Origin: Amycolatopsis antarctica
GTDB lineage: Bacteria > Actinomycetota > Actinomycetes > Mycobacteriales > Pseudonocardiaceae
Direction of reading: 5' to 3'
Length of the DNA: 64,000 bases
Assembly: GCF_002262875.1 (NCBI RefSeq)
Contig: NZ_NKYE01000012.1
Location: 62,001 to 126,000, forward strand
In this document: positions 27,458 to 35,037 of the stretch, in pieces
Numbering within the stretch: position 1 is the first letter of the stretch
Layout: every line of letters starts with the position of its first letter
Translations under genes and position numbers: made by a program
Notes under the pieces: model-generated
Databases searched by the model: none
What the model was told of the DNA's origin: nothing
Seen by the model: the letters and a program-made list of their open reading frames with translations, nothing else

Positions 27458-28123
27458 TCAGGGCCGGTACGCGCGCACGAACACCCGTACACCGTCGGCG
27501 ATCCAGGCCTGGCGTTCGCGCGCGATGACGACCGATGCCGGTGGGCCCGGCGTGGCCGAGACGAGCCGGGAGAAGTGGATCACGGCGCGTTCGGGATCGG
27601 GGATGCGCAGCAGTCCGGCCTCGGCCCAGGTGGTCAGGACGAGGGCGAGCTCCGTGCGGACACGCATCGCGCCTGCCCGCCACCATTCGGAGATGACCTC
27701 GCTGCCCAGGTGGGCGGCCTCGGCCTGAACCTGGCCGATCAGCGCCCGGTGAGCAGCAGAATGCGGCATGCCGGCCAGCCAGTCACCAGCGTCGTCCAGC
27801 CAGTCGGTCGCGAACACCAGCAGCGCCGGTTCGACCTCCTCGACGGTCACGACCGATCGGAGGTGACGTTCGATGAGCGCGGTCTCGGCCTCGGCGATCT
27901 GCCGGGCGGAGTCGACGACGGCGGCGGCGAAGAGCGTGGGCTTGTCGACGAAGTGCTTGTAGATGGTCCGGGTGGAGACGCCTGAGGCGGTGGCGATGGC
28001 GTCGATGCTCGCTCGGGCATAACCGTCGCGGGCGAAGACCTCACGGCCGCCGACCATGATCGCCTCGTGCTTGTCCGGTCGCAGTCGGCTGGGCGGCCGC
28101 CCGGCAGCTTCTTCTCGGCTCAC
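27458..28123 (-). CDS. TetR-family regulator
   Basis: 221 aa, GTG start. The N-terminal TetR helix-turn-helix is clear (AREVFARDGYARASIDAIATASGVSTRTIYKHFVDKPTLFAA, about 27-70), followed by an all-helical TetR_C domain. It is divergent from the FMN reductase gene, and a perfect 12-bp inverted repeat lies between them, so it probably represses that gene and itself. The ligand is unknown, perhaps a quinone or redox-active toxicant. The 193 bp downstream (27265-27457) hold no recognisable gene. Confidence 0.88.
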   Translation of the reverse strand: MSREEAAGRPPSRLRPDKHEAIMVGGREVFARDGYARASIDAIATASGVSTRTIYKHFVDKPTLFAAAVVDSARQIAEAETALIERHLRSVVTVEEVEPALLVFATDWLDDAGDWLAGMPHSAAHRALIGQVQAEAAHLGSEVISEWWRAGAMRVRTELALVLTTWAEAGLLRIPDPERAVIHFSRLVSATPGPPASVVIARERQAWIADGVRVFVRAYRP

Positions 28124-28165
28124 GATGACTCGCTCTCTTCTCCGGTGCCTTGCACGCTGAAACCC

Positions 28166-28198
28166 AGTATGTAAAGTGCTCGTTGTACTTTACATACT
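28166..28198. promoter_or_regulatory. Perfect inverted repeat, TetR operator candidate
   Basis: AGTATGTAAAGT (28166-28177) and its exact reverse complement (28187-28198) flank a 9-bp spacer between the divergent tetR and FMN reductase starts. The AT-rich arms stand out from the surrounding GC-rich DNA. The site lies 15 bp upstream of the reductase ATG, suiting repression. Confidence 0.75.
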
Positions 28199-28212
28199 CG
28201 AGGAGACACGTC

Positions 28213-28830
28213 ATGACGCGCATCGCCATCATCGCCGGCAGTACCCGCACTCACCGCCGCGGCAAGGCCGTGGCCGACTGGACGTTCACCACCGCCCGGC
28301 GGGTCGCTCCCGAAGGGGTGGACGTCGAACTGGTCGATCTGGCCGGCTTCGACCTGCCGGTGCTCGACGAACCCGCCTCCGGCGCCTGGGGCATCTACGC
28401 ACACGAGCACACCAGGCGGTGGTCCGAAGCGATCGCCGCCGTCGACGGCTACGTACTCGTCACCCCGGAGTACAACCACGGGGTGCCTGGACCGCTGAAG
28501 AACGCCATCGACTACCTGTACTACGAGTGGAACCACAAGGCAGTCGGGTTCGTCGGCTACGGCGTCAACGGCGGCGTGCGCGCCGTGGAACAGCTCCGCC
28601 AGATCGCCGCCGAACTCAAGCTCGCCGACGTCGCCGCCCAGGTCGCCCTGAACACCTTCACCGACTTCGACTACACCGGCGTCGACATCACCGAGCCCAC
28701 CGTCACCGGCGTCTTCACCCCCGACGATCGCCACGCCGGAGACCTGGCGAAACTGCTGGACGAGGTCACCGTCTGGAGCCGCGCACTGGCGCCGGTCCGC
28801 GCCCAGACGCCCGAGAGTGACGAACGCTGA
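28213..28830 (+). CDS. NADPH-dependent FMN reductase / quinone reductase
   Basis: 205 aa from the ATG at 28213 (GAGGAG 7 nt upstream); the upstream in-frame ATG lies before the operator. Flavodoxin-like FMN_red fold: the phosphate-binding loop IIAGSTRTHRRGKAVADW at the N-terminus and TPEYNHGVPGPLKNAIDYL around 90-108, the classical FMN-reductase signature. It may reduce free FMN or detoxify quinones. It could also feed FMNH2 to the flavin monooxygenases at 42-44.5 kb, but the TetR-controlled locus argues for a stress role. Confidence 0.88.
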   Translation: MTRIAIIAGSTRTHRRGKAVADWTFTTARRVAPEGVDVELVDLAGFDLPVLDEPASGAWGIYAHEHTRRWSEAIAAVDGYVLVTPEYNHGVPGPLKNAIDYLYYEWNHKAVGFVGYGVNGGVRAVEQLRQIAAELKLADVAAQVALNTFTDFDYTGVDITEPTVTGVFTPDDRHAGDLAKLLDEVTVWSRALAPVRAQTPESDER

Positions 28831-28977
28831 CACCGGAGCCGGGCGGACGTCCGGTGACGGATTCGTTGTCACCGCGCACATCCACCGGTGTTCGGCCGCC
28901 GTGGCACCGCCGCGATTGGTGGCCGAGTTCGGTCGTTCGCGCCACGGCCCGGCCCCGGATCGTTAAGGTCGACGATC

Positions 28978-29652
28978 ATGCGATCACGAGCTGGTCTGAC
29001 CGTCGGTGCCGCACTGGCAATCTGCGCGCTTGCCGCCTGCGGGAGCAACCCGGGCACAAGCGCCGGGACCGTGCCGTTCCCTGGCCAGATCGGGGTGCCC
29101 TCGGGGTCGCACGGGGGTAGTAGCGAATCAGCGGGTGAACTACCGGCGGCTTCCGGACCGGTGATCGAGACGGACGATGGGTACCCACTCGAACTGCAAG
29201 GGGTGGGCGTGGCCACCGCGACGGAACTCGGCGGCAAGGGTGCCCGGACGGGCGAGCGTTACGTCGTGCTGCTGATCGAGGTGCGCAACGCGACGGGTGA
29301 CCGCAGCCTCGACGTCTACGACACGAACTGGGAGGGGGCACTCGACATTCATCCCGGCAACACCGACGAGTTCGGATGTGAACCGGTGTGCCAGAAGAGC
29401 TTCCAGAACGGCGCGCTGCTCACCGGCGACGAGGTCACCACTCGGCCCGGGGTGCTCATCGGCGGGCGAGCCAAGGAGGGCGAAAGGACGCTACGGGTCG
29501 GCGAGAGGTACTACGGCGCCCTGTACGTGTCGCTGGAGGAGAACATCCAACCCGGCCGGCTCGCGGCTTGTGCGCGGGAGATTCGCGAACTCTCCTGCAT
29601 CAGCCTGGCCGATCTGCCCGAACTTCCGGAGTCGGTGCGGAACATTCTCTGA
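28978..29652 (+). CDS. Secreted lipoprotein of unknown function
   Basis: 224 aa from the ATG at 28978. A lipoprotein signal peptide (Arg-rich n-region, GLTVGAALAICALAAC; lipobox LAAC, Cys about 21) gives a mature protein anchored to the outer face of the membrane. A Gly/Ser-rich linker is followed by a beta-rich domain resembling DUF4352-type Ig folds (RYVVLLIEVRNATGDRSLDVYD). Four further Cys residues (CEPVC, ACAREIRELSC) could form two disulfides. No operon partners. The function cannot be assigned. Confidence 0.78.
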   Translation: MRSRAGLTVGAALAICALAACGSNPGTSAGTVPFPGQIGVPSGSHGGSSESAGELPAASGPVIETDDGYPLELQGVGVATATELGGKGARTGERYVVLLIEVRNATGDRSLDVYDTNWEGALDIHPGNTDEFGCEPVCQKSFQNGALLTGDEVTTRPGVLIGGRAKEGERTLRVGERYYGALYVSLEENIQPGRLAACAREIRELSCISLADLPELPESVRNIL

Positions 29653-29805
29653 CGCCGGGGCCTGCACCGGCGAGACGACGAGGCCCAGCCCTCGCCCCAC
29701 GCGGAGACAGTGCGAACCCGGTCGGGCTCCGAGACTTCCGTCCGGATCAGTCACCGCGCGAGAGTCCTCCACCGGCTGACGACGGCGTCACCGGATGGCC
29801 TGCGC

Positions 29806-29837
29806 CACCGCCCGATGCGGCAACGGATCGGGCGGTG
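29806..29837. terminator. Bidirectional hairpin terminator
   Basis: An 11-bp perfect stem (29806-29816 with 29827-29837) and 10-nt loop lies between the convergent lipoprotein and tetR genes. The rest of the 247-bp gap holds nothing recognisable. Confidence 0.5.
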
Positions 29838-29899
29838 ACGCGTCGAAGGTGGCCGCCGGCCCCACGACTCGTCCTAGTTGTGTCCACTCGGGACAGTGG

Positions 29900-30553
29900 T
29901 CAGGGCGCGGTCGATCGGTACTGGCGGCACTCGCCGGTGAAGGTGTCGCCGACACAGGCGTGCAGGATCTTCTTCCCCGCCACGGGCAGGCGCCGACGGC
30001 CGACCCGGCGGCCGGGGTCCTCGTAGAGCTGATCGGCCAGCCCGTCGAGCAACGCGGAGAAGCGAGTCGCCGCCAGATCGGCGTCCGCGTCGGGTTCGAC
30101 CTCGCCGCATTCCTTGCCGTTGCGGACCGCGGTGGCAAACTGGGTCCGCAGGTCGGCCGCGGTGGCGCGGGCGACCGCGGCAAGGGCCGGGTTGTCCAGC
30201 GACCGGCCACGAAATACGCGGGCGACGCGGTACTCGGCGCGCCGGTCATCGTCCAGCGGCAGCAGTTCCAGCATCCCGTCGAACAGGATCGCCGAGATGG
30301 GCCGCTCCCGGGTCTCTCCCCTGTCGATCCGCACGGCCAGCCGAGCGCCGACATCGGCCATCACCTGGCGGTAGGTGAACAGCAGCAGGTCGTCCTTGCT
30401 CGGAAAGTAGTGCTGTACCAGGCCGACCGAGAAACCGGCCTCTCGCGCCACCGACGCCATCGTGGCGGCGTCAAGGCCCGCTTCGGCTATCAGGGCGCGC
30501 ACGGCGGAAGCGATCTGGCGGCGGCGCTGGTCGTGATCGGCTGTTCGTGGCAC
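29900..30553 (-). CDS. TetR-family regulator
   Basis: 217 aa. TetR HTH at about 10-55 (SAVRALIAEAGLDAATMASVAREAGFSVGLVQHYFPSKDDLL), close to the BetI/TetR_C_6 group in the C-terminal domain (GRSLDNPALAAVARATAADLR). The only good start is a GTG at 30553 that has no clear ribosome site and directly abuts the operator arm, so a leaderless mRNA is possible. It is divergent from the serine hydrolase gene, its probable target. Confidence 0.88.
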   Translation of the reverse strand: MPRTADHDQRRRQIASAVRALIAEAGLDAATMASVAREAGFSVGLVQHYFPSKDDLLLFTYRQVMADVGARLAVRIDRGETRERPISAILFDGMLELLPLDDDRRAEYRVARVFRGRSLDNPALAAVARATAADLRTQFATAVRNGKECGEVEPDADADLAATRFSALLDGLADQLYEDPGRRVGRRRLPVAGKKILHACVGDTFTGECRQYRSTAP

Positions 30554-30554
30554 T

Positions 30555-30610
30555 CCATAACCATATCAGTGTACGGTTACCTCGAAAACAGTATGGCGAT
30601 ATGGTTATGG
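30555..30610. promoter_or_regulatory. Long-spaced perfect inverted repeat, TetR operator region
   Basis: CCATAACCATATC (30555-30567) recurs as its exact reverse complement at 30598-30610. Inside, AACCATATCA-GTGTACGGTT forms an imperfect 20-bp dyad of its own. The region covers the whole space between the divergent tetR and hydrolase starts and is AT-rich. Two operator copies bound by TetR dimers is the simplest reading. Confidence 0.65.
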
Positions 30611-30618
30611 GAGCTGTC

Positions 30619-32139
30619 ATGGTTTCGGGTCGGACAGGCGTGGTCGCGCTGACGATGTTGCTGGTCTGCGTCACCGGCACGGAAACAGCGGGCGCGGCCA
30701 CCGCACCGGATGTGGACGGCTACCTGCACGACCGACTGGCGGCCACCGATACGCCCGGAGCGGCCTGGGCGATCGTCACCGGCGACTCGATCGAGCGGGT
30801 CGGCACTTGGGGCCGGGACGGTGACGGCGCACCGGTCACCGAACGGACGCCGTTCCTCTGGGGCTCGGTGTCCAAGCCGGTCACGGCGACCGCGATGCTG
30901 ACGATGGTCGAAGCGGGCACGGTCGACCTCGACGAGCCGGTGCGTACCTACCTGCCGGCCTTCGCCCTTGCCGACCACGGGCGGGCCTCGCGGATCACCG
31001 TGCGGCACCTGCTGGAGCACACGAGCGGCATTCCCGGGGACGCGGCGGGCGTCACCGACCGCTTCGAACCGCGAGCAGACCCGTACCGGGAGGCGGTGGC
31101 GGCGCTGGCGGAAATCACGCCACTTTCGGCACCCGGGGACACCCACCGGTACGCCAGCGCGAACTACCTGGTGCTGGGGGCGATCGTGGAGGCGGTCAGC
31201 GGGCGGCCCTTCGCCGACTACCTGCGTGAGCACGTGCTCGACCCGCTGGACATGGACGGCGCCATCACCAGCCCGGAGCAGGCGGGTGGCCTCCCAGACG
31301 GTCACGGCTACGTGTTCGGACAGCCGGCCGGACTCGCGCCACGCTACGACCGGACCGGCCCGAGCTACGGATACCTCGGCGGCACGGTCACCGATCTCGC
31401 CCAGTTCGCGATGGCCCAGCTCGACGAGGGCCGCCACCAGTCCACGCAGGTGCTGGCCCCCGCCTCGGTGAAATCGATGCAGCGCGGCGACGCACGGGTC
31501 ACCGACACCCAGCGGTACGGCCTGGGATGGCGCGAGGATTCCCGCGTCGCGGGCGACGGGACACGCGCCGTCTGGCACGCCGGAGCCTCGCCCGGTTACC
31601 AGACGATGCTCGTACTGCTTCCCGAGCTGGACCGCGGAATCGTCGTGCTGCAGAACGTCTACGGGTTCTTCCAGGACGAGCAGCTCGCCGGCACCGGACT
31701 GGGCGCCGCCACGCTGCTCGCCGGAGGGCGACCCGGCGGCACGTCCGGCGGCCCCACGTATCCGGTGTTCGTGGCGGCCCTGTTCGCCGTGCTCGTCACG
31801 ATCGCGGGCGCGGCCGGCTGGGCGGTGTACCGGATGCCGCGTCCCGGGGCAGTCCGGAGGCGCCGGACCGTGCTGGGCATGGCGGGCTGGGCACTGACCG
31901 GTCTCGCCGCCGCCCATGGAGCGGCGGTCGCCCTTCCCGCCGCCTTCGGCGTCGACCTGTCGCTCATGCGGTTGTGGGCGCCGGACATCGGCTGGCTGCT
32001 CACCGCGATCGCCGTCGCCGGACTCGCGCTGAGCGCCGTCCGCCTGACCACCGGCTGCCTCCGGCTTCGCCAGGCGGGCGGGCCACCCGCCGACGGCACC
32101 GGTGACGGCCTGACGTCACCGGGGCGATCGGATCCGTGA
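30619..32139 (+). CDS. Secreted/membrane-anchored serine hydrolase (beta-lactamase/AmpC-DD-peptidase family)
   Basis: 506 aa from the ATG at 30619, chosen for GGGAG five bases upstream. A signal peptide (VVALTMLLVCVTGTETAGAATA) precedes a class C beta-lactamase-like domain (about 35-360). The SxxK nucleophile is in WGSVSKP and the HxG motif in WHAGASPGY. The usual YxN is replaced by Tyr-Ala-Ser in RYASANYLVLG. Four hydrophobic helices (about 370-490) anchor the C-terminus. Such proteins are esterases or peptidases rather than true lactamases. TetR control from the divergent gene is likely. Confidence 0.85.
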   Translation: MVSGRTGVVALTMLLVCVTGTETAGAATAPDVDGYLHDRLAATDTPGAAWAIVTGDSIERVGTWGRDGDGAPVTERTPFLWGSVSKPVTATAMLTMVEAGTVDLDEPVRTYLPAFALADHGRASRITVRHLLEHTSGIPGDAAGVTDRFEPRADPYREAVAALAEITPLSAPGDTHRYASANYLVLGAIVEAVSGRPFADYLREHVLDPLDMDGAITSPEQAGGLPDGHGYVFGQPAGLAPRYDRTGPSYGYLGGTVTDLAQFAMAQLDEGRHQSTQVLAPASVKSMQRGDARVTDTQRYGLGWREDSRVAGDGTRAVWHAGASPGYQTMLVLLPELDRGIVVLQNVYGFFQDEQLAGTGLGAATLLAGGRPGGTSGGPTYPVFVAALFAVLVTIAGAAGWAVYRMPRPGAVRRRRTVLGMAGWALTGLAAAHGAAVALPAAFGVDLSLMRLWAPDIGWLLTAIAVAGLALSAVRLTTGCLRLRQAGGPPADGTGDGLTSPGRSDP

Positions 32140-32334
32140 CCTCGAACCGGTCGCGACCCGGGGCGCACCGGCGCCGGGTACCCGCCGGGAACCGTTGTCC
32201 CGCGGCGCGTGCGGACCACCGGCCTACCGGGTCCGCCTCCACCGATCGGTGGAGGCGCAGGGCCCACCGGTTCCGCGGCGGTCATGACCGCGCGGTCGGT
32301 TGGGCACGGCCGCGTCCCACCCCAAGCTCTTGGT

Positions 32335-32783
32335 ATGACGATTATCGAGGTCGACAACCTCGTCAAACACTACGAGGGCTTCACCGCGCTGCACGGGTCA
32401 GCTTCGCCGTCGAGCAGGGCGAGATCTTCGGGATACTGGGCCCCAACGGTGCCGGCAAGGAGGCGGCGCGGGACGAACTGTTCCGGGCGGTGGAGACGGC
32501 CGCACGAGGACAGGCGGCGCTCTCGCCCGCCGTCGCGACCCGGCTCATGGGAACGATGCGCCAGCCGGCCGTCGAACCGCTGTCGAGACGTGAACTGCAG
32601 GTGCTGGAACTGGTCGCCGGTGGCTCGACCAACCGCGAGGCGGCGAAGCAGCTGTTCATCGGCGAATCGACCGTCAAGACGTACCTGTCGCAGGTCTACG
32701 CCAAGCTCGGTGTCAACGACCGGGCATCGGCCGTGGCCACCGCTTTCGCGCGCGGCGACCTGCCCCTGCCCCGGGACGAGTGA
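32335..32783 (+). pseudogene. Chimeric remnant: ABC-transporter ATPase N-terminus joined to LuxR/NarL response-regulator C-terminus
   Basis: ATG at 32335 begins an ABC ATPase (MTIIEVDNLVKHYEGFTALHG). A one-base loss near 32395-32401 shifts the frame, after which VSFAVEQGEIFGILGPNGAGK continues through Walker A to 32459. There the ATPase stops, and the sequence joins in frame to a response-regulator tail: an alpha5-type stretch, then a LuxR helix-turn-helix (PLSRRELQVLELVAGGSTNREAAKQLF, ESTVKTYLSQVYAKLGVNDRA). The receiver domain and the rest of the ATPase are missing. This looks like a deletion that fused two neighbouring genes; it is unlikely to make a functional protein. Confidence 0.8.
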
Positions 32784-32805
32784 ACCCGCCCGGGAGCAGC
32801 GACGT

Positions 32806-33324
32806 TCAGCTCGACACGGGACCTGCGCCGGAGGTCCGCCTGCGGGCACGGATCCACTTCACGGCCAGCCACAGCACCGCCAACGCGGCACCCGCCACCG
32901 CACCCTGCGCGAGTCCGCTGCCGAACCCGTCCGCCGGGGCCACCCGCACCAGACCCGCGACCACGAGAATCAGCAGCGCGAGGAACGGCACCATGCGCAG
33001 CCGCAGCATCCGCGTCGACTCGTCGACGTCGACCCCCAGCCGCGCGGCGTACACGGCGCTGATGATCGAGGCGATCCCGAGAACGGCCAGCAGTGTCACG
33101 GCGTACGGCATGGACGGTTCGCCACCGATCCAGAGCATTCCGGCGGCCGCCGCCAGCCCCAGGAACAGGATCACCTGGTAGCCGATCGCCGCGGCCTCGT
33201 TCCACACGTCCCGCTGGCGTTCCTCGCGGTAGAAGGGATTGTCCAGATCGCCGGCCACGGCGGCCGCGGTCACGAACCAGCCGTCCCCGCCTCGCTCCGG
33301 TTGCTCGTTCTGCTCCACGGTCAC
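32806..33324 (-). CDS. Four-helix membrane protein of unknown function paired with an XRE regulator
   Basis: 172 aa, GTG start overlapping the stop of the XRE gene by 4 nt (GTGA). A cytosolic N-terminus (about 1-45, NPFYREERQRDVWNEAAAIG) precedes four hydrophobic segments (about 47-68, 75-95, 112-130, 140-158), then a basic tail. The two-gene arrangement of a short Cro/C1-type regulator and a small multi-spanning protein is common in actinomycetes and Firmicutes but has no defined function. I recognise no catalytic motif. Confidence 0.7.
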   Translation of the reverse strand: MTVEQNEQPERGGDGWFVTAAAVAGDLDNPFYREERQRDVWNEAAAIGYQVILFLGLAAAAGMLWIGGEPSMPYAVTLLAVLGIASIISAVYAARLGVDVDESTRMLRLRMVPFLALLILVVAGLVRVAPADGFGSGLAQGAVAGAALAVLWLAVKWIRARRRTSGAGPVSS

Positions 33325-33581
33325 TCCTTCGTCGCTGTCTTGCCGGATGCCGCACTCGCGACCTCGGCCCGCTCACCGAACAGTTCCTCGACGGACCCGC
33401 CGAGCACGCCGACGATCGCCAGCGCCAGATAGACCGAGGGCGCGTAGTCCCCCGCCTCCACCGCCACCACCGTCTGCCGTGCGACGCCCAGTTGCCCGGC
33501 CAGTTCCGCCTGGGTCATGCCGGCGGCGGTCCGCGCCGCCCGCACGGCGTTGCGCCGCCCTTTGGCCGATGTCCTGCCCAT
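33321..33581 (-). CDS. XRE-family helix-turn-helix regulator (YozG-like)
   Basis: 86 aa. A single Cro/C1 HTH (about 12-66; RTAAGMTQAELAGQLGVARQTVVAVEAGDYAPSVYLALAI) with a short tail, typical of the small regulators paired with membrane proteins. I start at 33581: a TTGACT (-35-like) and GACACT (-10-like) element ends about 7 nt before this ATG and no ribosome site is visible, suggesting a leaderless transcript. The upstream AT-richer segment carries GTGTC...GACAC repeats that could be its own operator. Confidence 0.8.
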   Translation of the reverse strand: MGRTSAKGRRNAVRAARTAAGMTQAELAGQLGVARQTVVAVEAGDYAPSVYLALAIVGVLGGSVEELFGERAEVASAASGKTATKE

Positions 33582-33756
33582 GACGCCCAGTGTCAAGAAA
33601 ACTAGACACGAAGTCAAGTAGAGTAGACATTTCTCCTCGGTCCGCGGCCGGGAACCCCCGCGGTGCCGGACGAGACGACCCTCGCGCGCCGGGGCCGGCA
33701 TCGGCCGGCGTTTGCTAACGTCGGTGCCATGGAGTGCTTCGCGGCGGACCGGACCC

Positions 33757-33846
33757 GCGCCTGAGAGACGCCCCTCCGGGGGCACGATCACCGTTGCCCG
33801 GCGCGGGCAGCGGTGCTTTTCCCGCTCTCAGCAGAAAGGCACTCCC
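33757..33846 (+). ncRNA. Structured 5' leader (three-way junction), possible cis-regulatory RNA
   Basis: Directly upstream of the GNAT start, CTGAGAG (33761-33767) pairs with CTCTCAG (33825-33831) to close a junction. Inside are two hairpins: GCCCC/GGGGC (33770-33774 with 33779-33783), and CACCG-tt-GCCC with GGGC-ag-CGGTG (33789-33815). The GAGAG and CTCTCAGCAGAAAGGC segments recall the ends of glycine aptamers, but the conserved glycine-binding core is not recognisable. The class is therefore unknown. Confidence 0.4.
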
Positions 33847-34329
33847 ATGGACATTCGTCCACTGCACCCCGGCGATCTTCCCGCCGTTCTCGAACTGACG
33901 ATCACGGCTTTCCGGCCGTTCTACGAGGATTCGTTCCGTCCGCTCGCCGGTGAGCTCGTCTTCGCCAACCGCCATGGCGCGTGGCGGGAGGACTACCGGC
34001 GCCACCTGGCCGCAGTCGCGGACCCGGAGCACGGCAGGTACGCCGCCGTGGCACACATCGACGGGCAGATCATCGGCTTCGCCGGCTGGATCGTCCAGCA
34101 GGCCGAACGTCACGGCGAGATCGACATCCTCGCCGTCTCCGGACCGCAGCGGCGCCACGGCACCGGACGCGCACTGGCCGAACACGCCGTGGCGGAGATG
34201 AGGAACGCGGGGGCGGAGATGGTCTCGGTCGGTACCGGCGGGGACCGGTTCCACGCCCCCGCCCGTGCCCTGTACGAGTCGCTCGGCTTCACCCCCCTGC
34301 CGACCGTCAGCTACACGAAGGCGGTGTGA
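33847..34329 (+). CDS. GNAT-family N-acetyltransferase
   Basis: 160 aa. The Acetyltransf_1 fold is clear: MDIRPLHPGDLPAVLELT, a central IIGFAGWIVQQAE strand, the acetyl-CoA-binding loop GPQRRHGTGRALAEHAVAEM near 100-120, and a final ARALYESLGFTPL. The ATG at 33847 ends a structured leader and has only AGAAAGG upstream. The acceptor substrate is not predictable. The gene stands alone, ending in a bidirectional terminator shared with the met-type operon. Confidence 0.85.
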   Translation: MDIRPLHPGDLPAVLELTITAFRPFYEDSFRPLAGELVFANRHGAWREDYRRHLAAVADPEHGRYAAVAHIDGQIIGFAGWIVQQAERHGEIDILAVSGPQRRHGTGRALAEHAVAEMRNAGAEMVSVGTGGDRFHAPARALYESLGFTPLPTVSYTKAV

Positions 34330-34334
34330 ACGAA

Positions 34335-34366
34335 GGGGTGGGGCGGACTGCGGGCCGCCCCACCCC
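34335..34366. terminator. Bidirectional hairpin terminator
   Basis: A perfect 12-bp GC stem (34335-34346 with 34355-34366), 8-nt loop, between the convergent GNAT and MetI-type permease genes. It starts 6 nt after one stop and ends 9 nt before the other. Confidence 0.65.
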
Positions 34367-34374
34367 GTACCGCC

Positions 34375-35037
34375 TCAGCGGCGCAAAGCCTTGGCCGCCA
34401 GGCGATTGCCGACGAACTGGGCGGCCTGCACCAGAACGATGATGATGGCGACCGCGATCGCGGTGACCGCCCAGTCGAATCGCTGGTAGCCGTACGCGAT
34501 GGCGAAGTCACCGAGCCCGCCACCACCGACCGCACCCGCCACCGCCGTCATGTCGACGACGGCGACGAACACGAAGGTGTAGCCGAGAATCAACGGCCCC
34601 AGCGCTTCCGGGACGAGGAGCGTGACGATGATGCGGGCCGGGGACGCCCCCATCGCGCGTGCCGCCTCGATGATGCCGGGATCGATGGTGACCAGGTTCT
34701 GCTCGACGATCCGGGAGATCGCGAAGGTGGCCGCCACGATCAGTGCGAACGTGGCGGCCGGGGTTCCGAGCTGGGTGCCGACGACGCTGATCGTCAGTGG
34801 CCCGATCGCCGTGATGAAGATGATGAACGGCACCGGCCGGATGACGTTCACCAGGACGTTCAGCACGGCGAACACGACCCGGTTGGCCAGCAGGCCCCCT
34901 GGCCGGCTGGTGTAGAGCAGCACCCCGAGCACCAGCCCGAGAAACCCGCCCACGACCAGGGTGGCCGAGACCATCCAGACCGTCTGCCCGATCGCGGTGA
35001 GCAGCACCGGGCCGATGATGTCCCAGTTGGTGTTCAC
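34375..35037 (-). CDS. metI: ABC importer permease, MetI type
   Basis: 220 aa from a GTG at 35037 that overlaps the ATPase stop (GTGA). Five membrane helices and the permease EAA-type loop EAARAMGASPARIIVTLLVPEALG. NVIRPVPFIIFITAIGP is typical of MetI. Together with the ATPase and binding protein it forms a methionine-type importer. The placement beside flavin-dependent monooxygenases and a second YeiH transporter suggests the cargo could be an organosulfur compound other than methionine. Confidence 0.88.
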   Translation of the reverse strand: MNTNWDIIGPVLLTAIGQTVWMVSATLVVGGFLGLVLGVLLYTSRPGGLLANRVVFAVLNVLVNVIRPVPFIIFITAIGPLTISVVGTQLGTPAATFALIVAATFAISRIVEQNLVTIDPGIIEAARAMGASPARIIVTLLVPEALGPLILGYTFVFVAVVDMTAVAGAVGGGGLGDFAIAYGYQRFDWAVTAIAVAIIIVLVQAAQFVGNRLAAKALRR

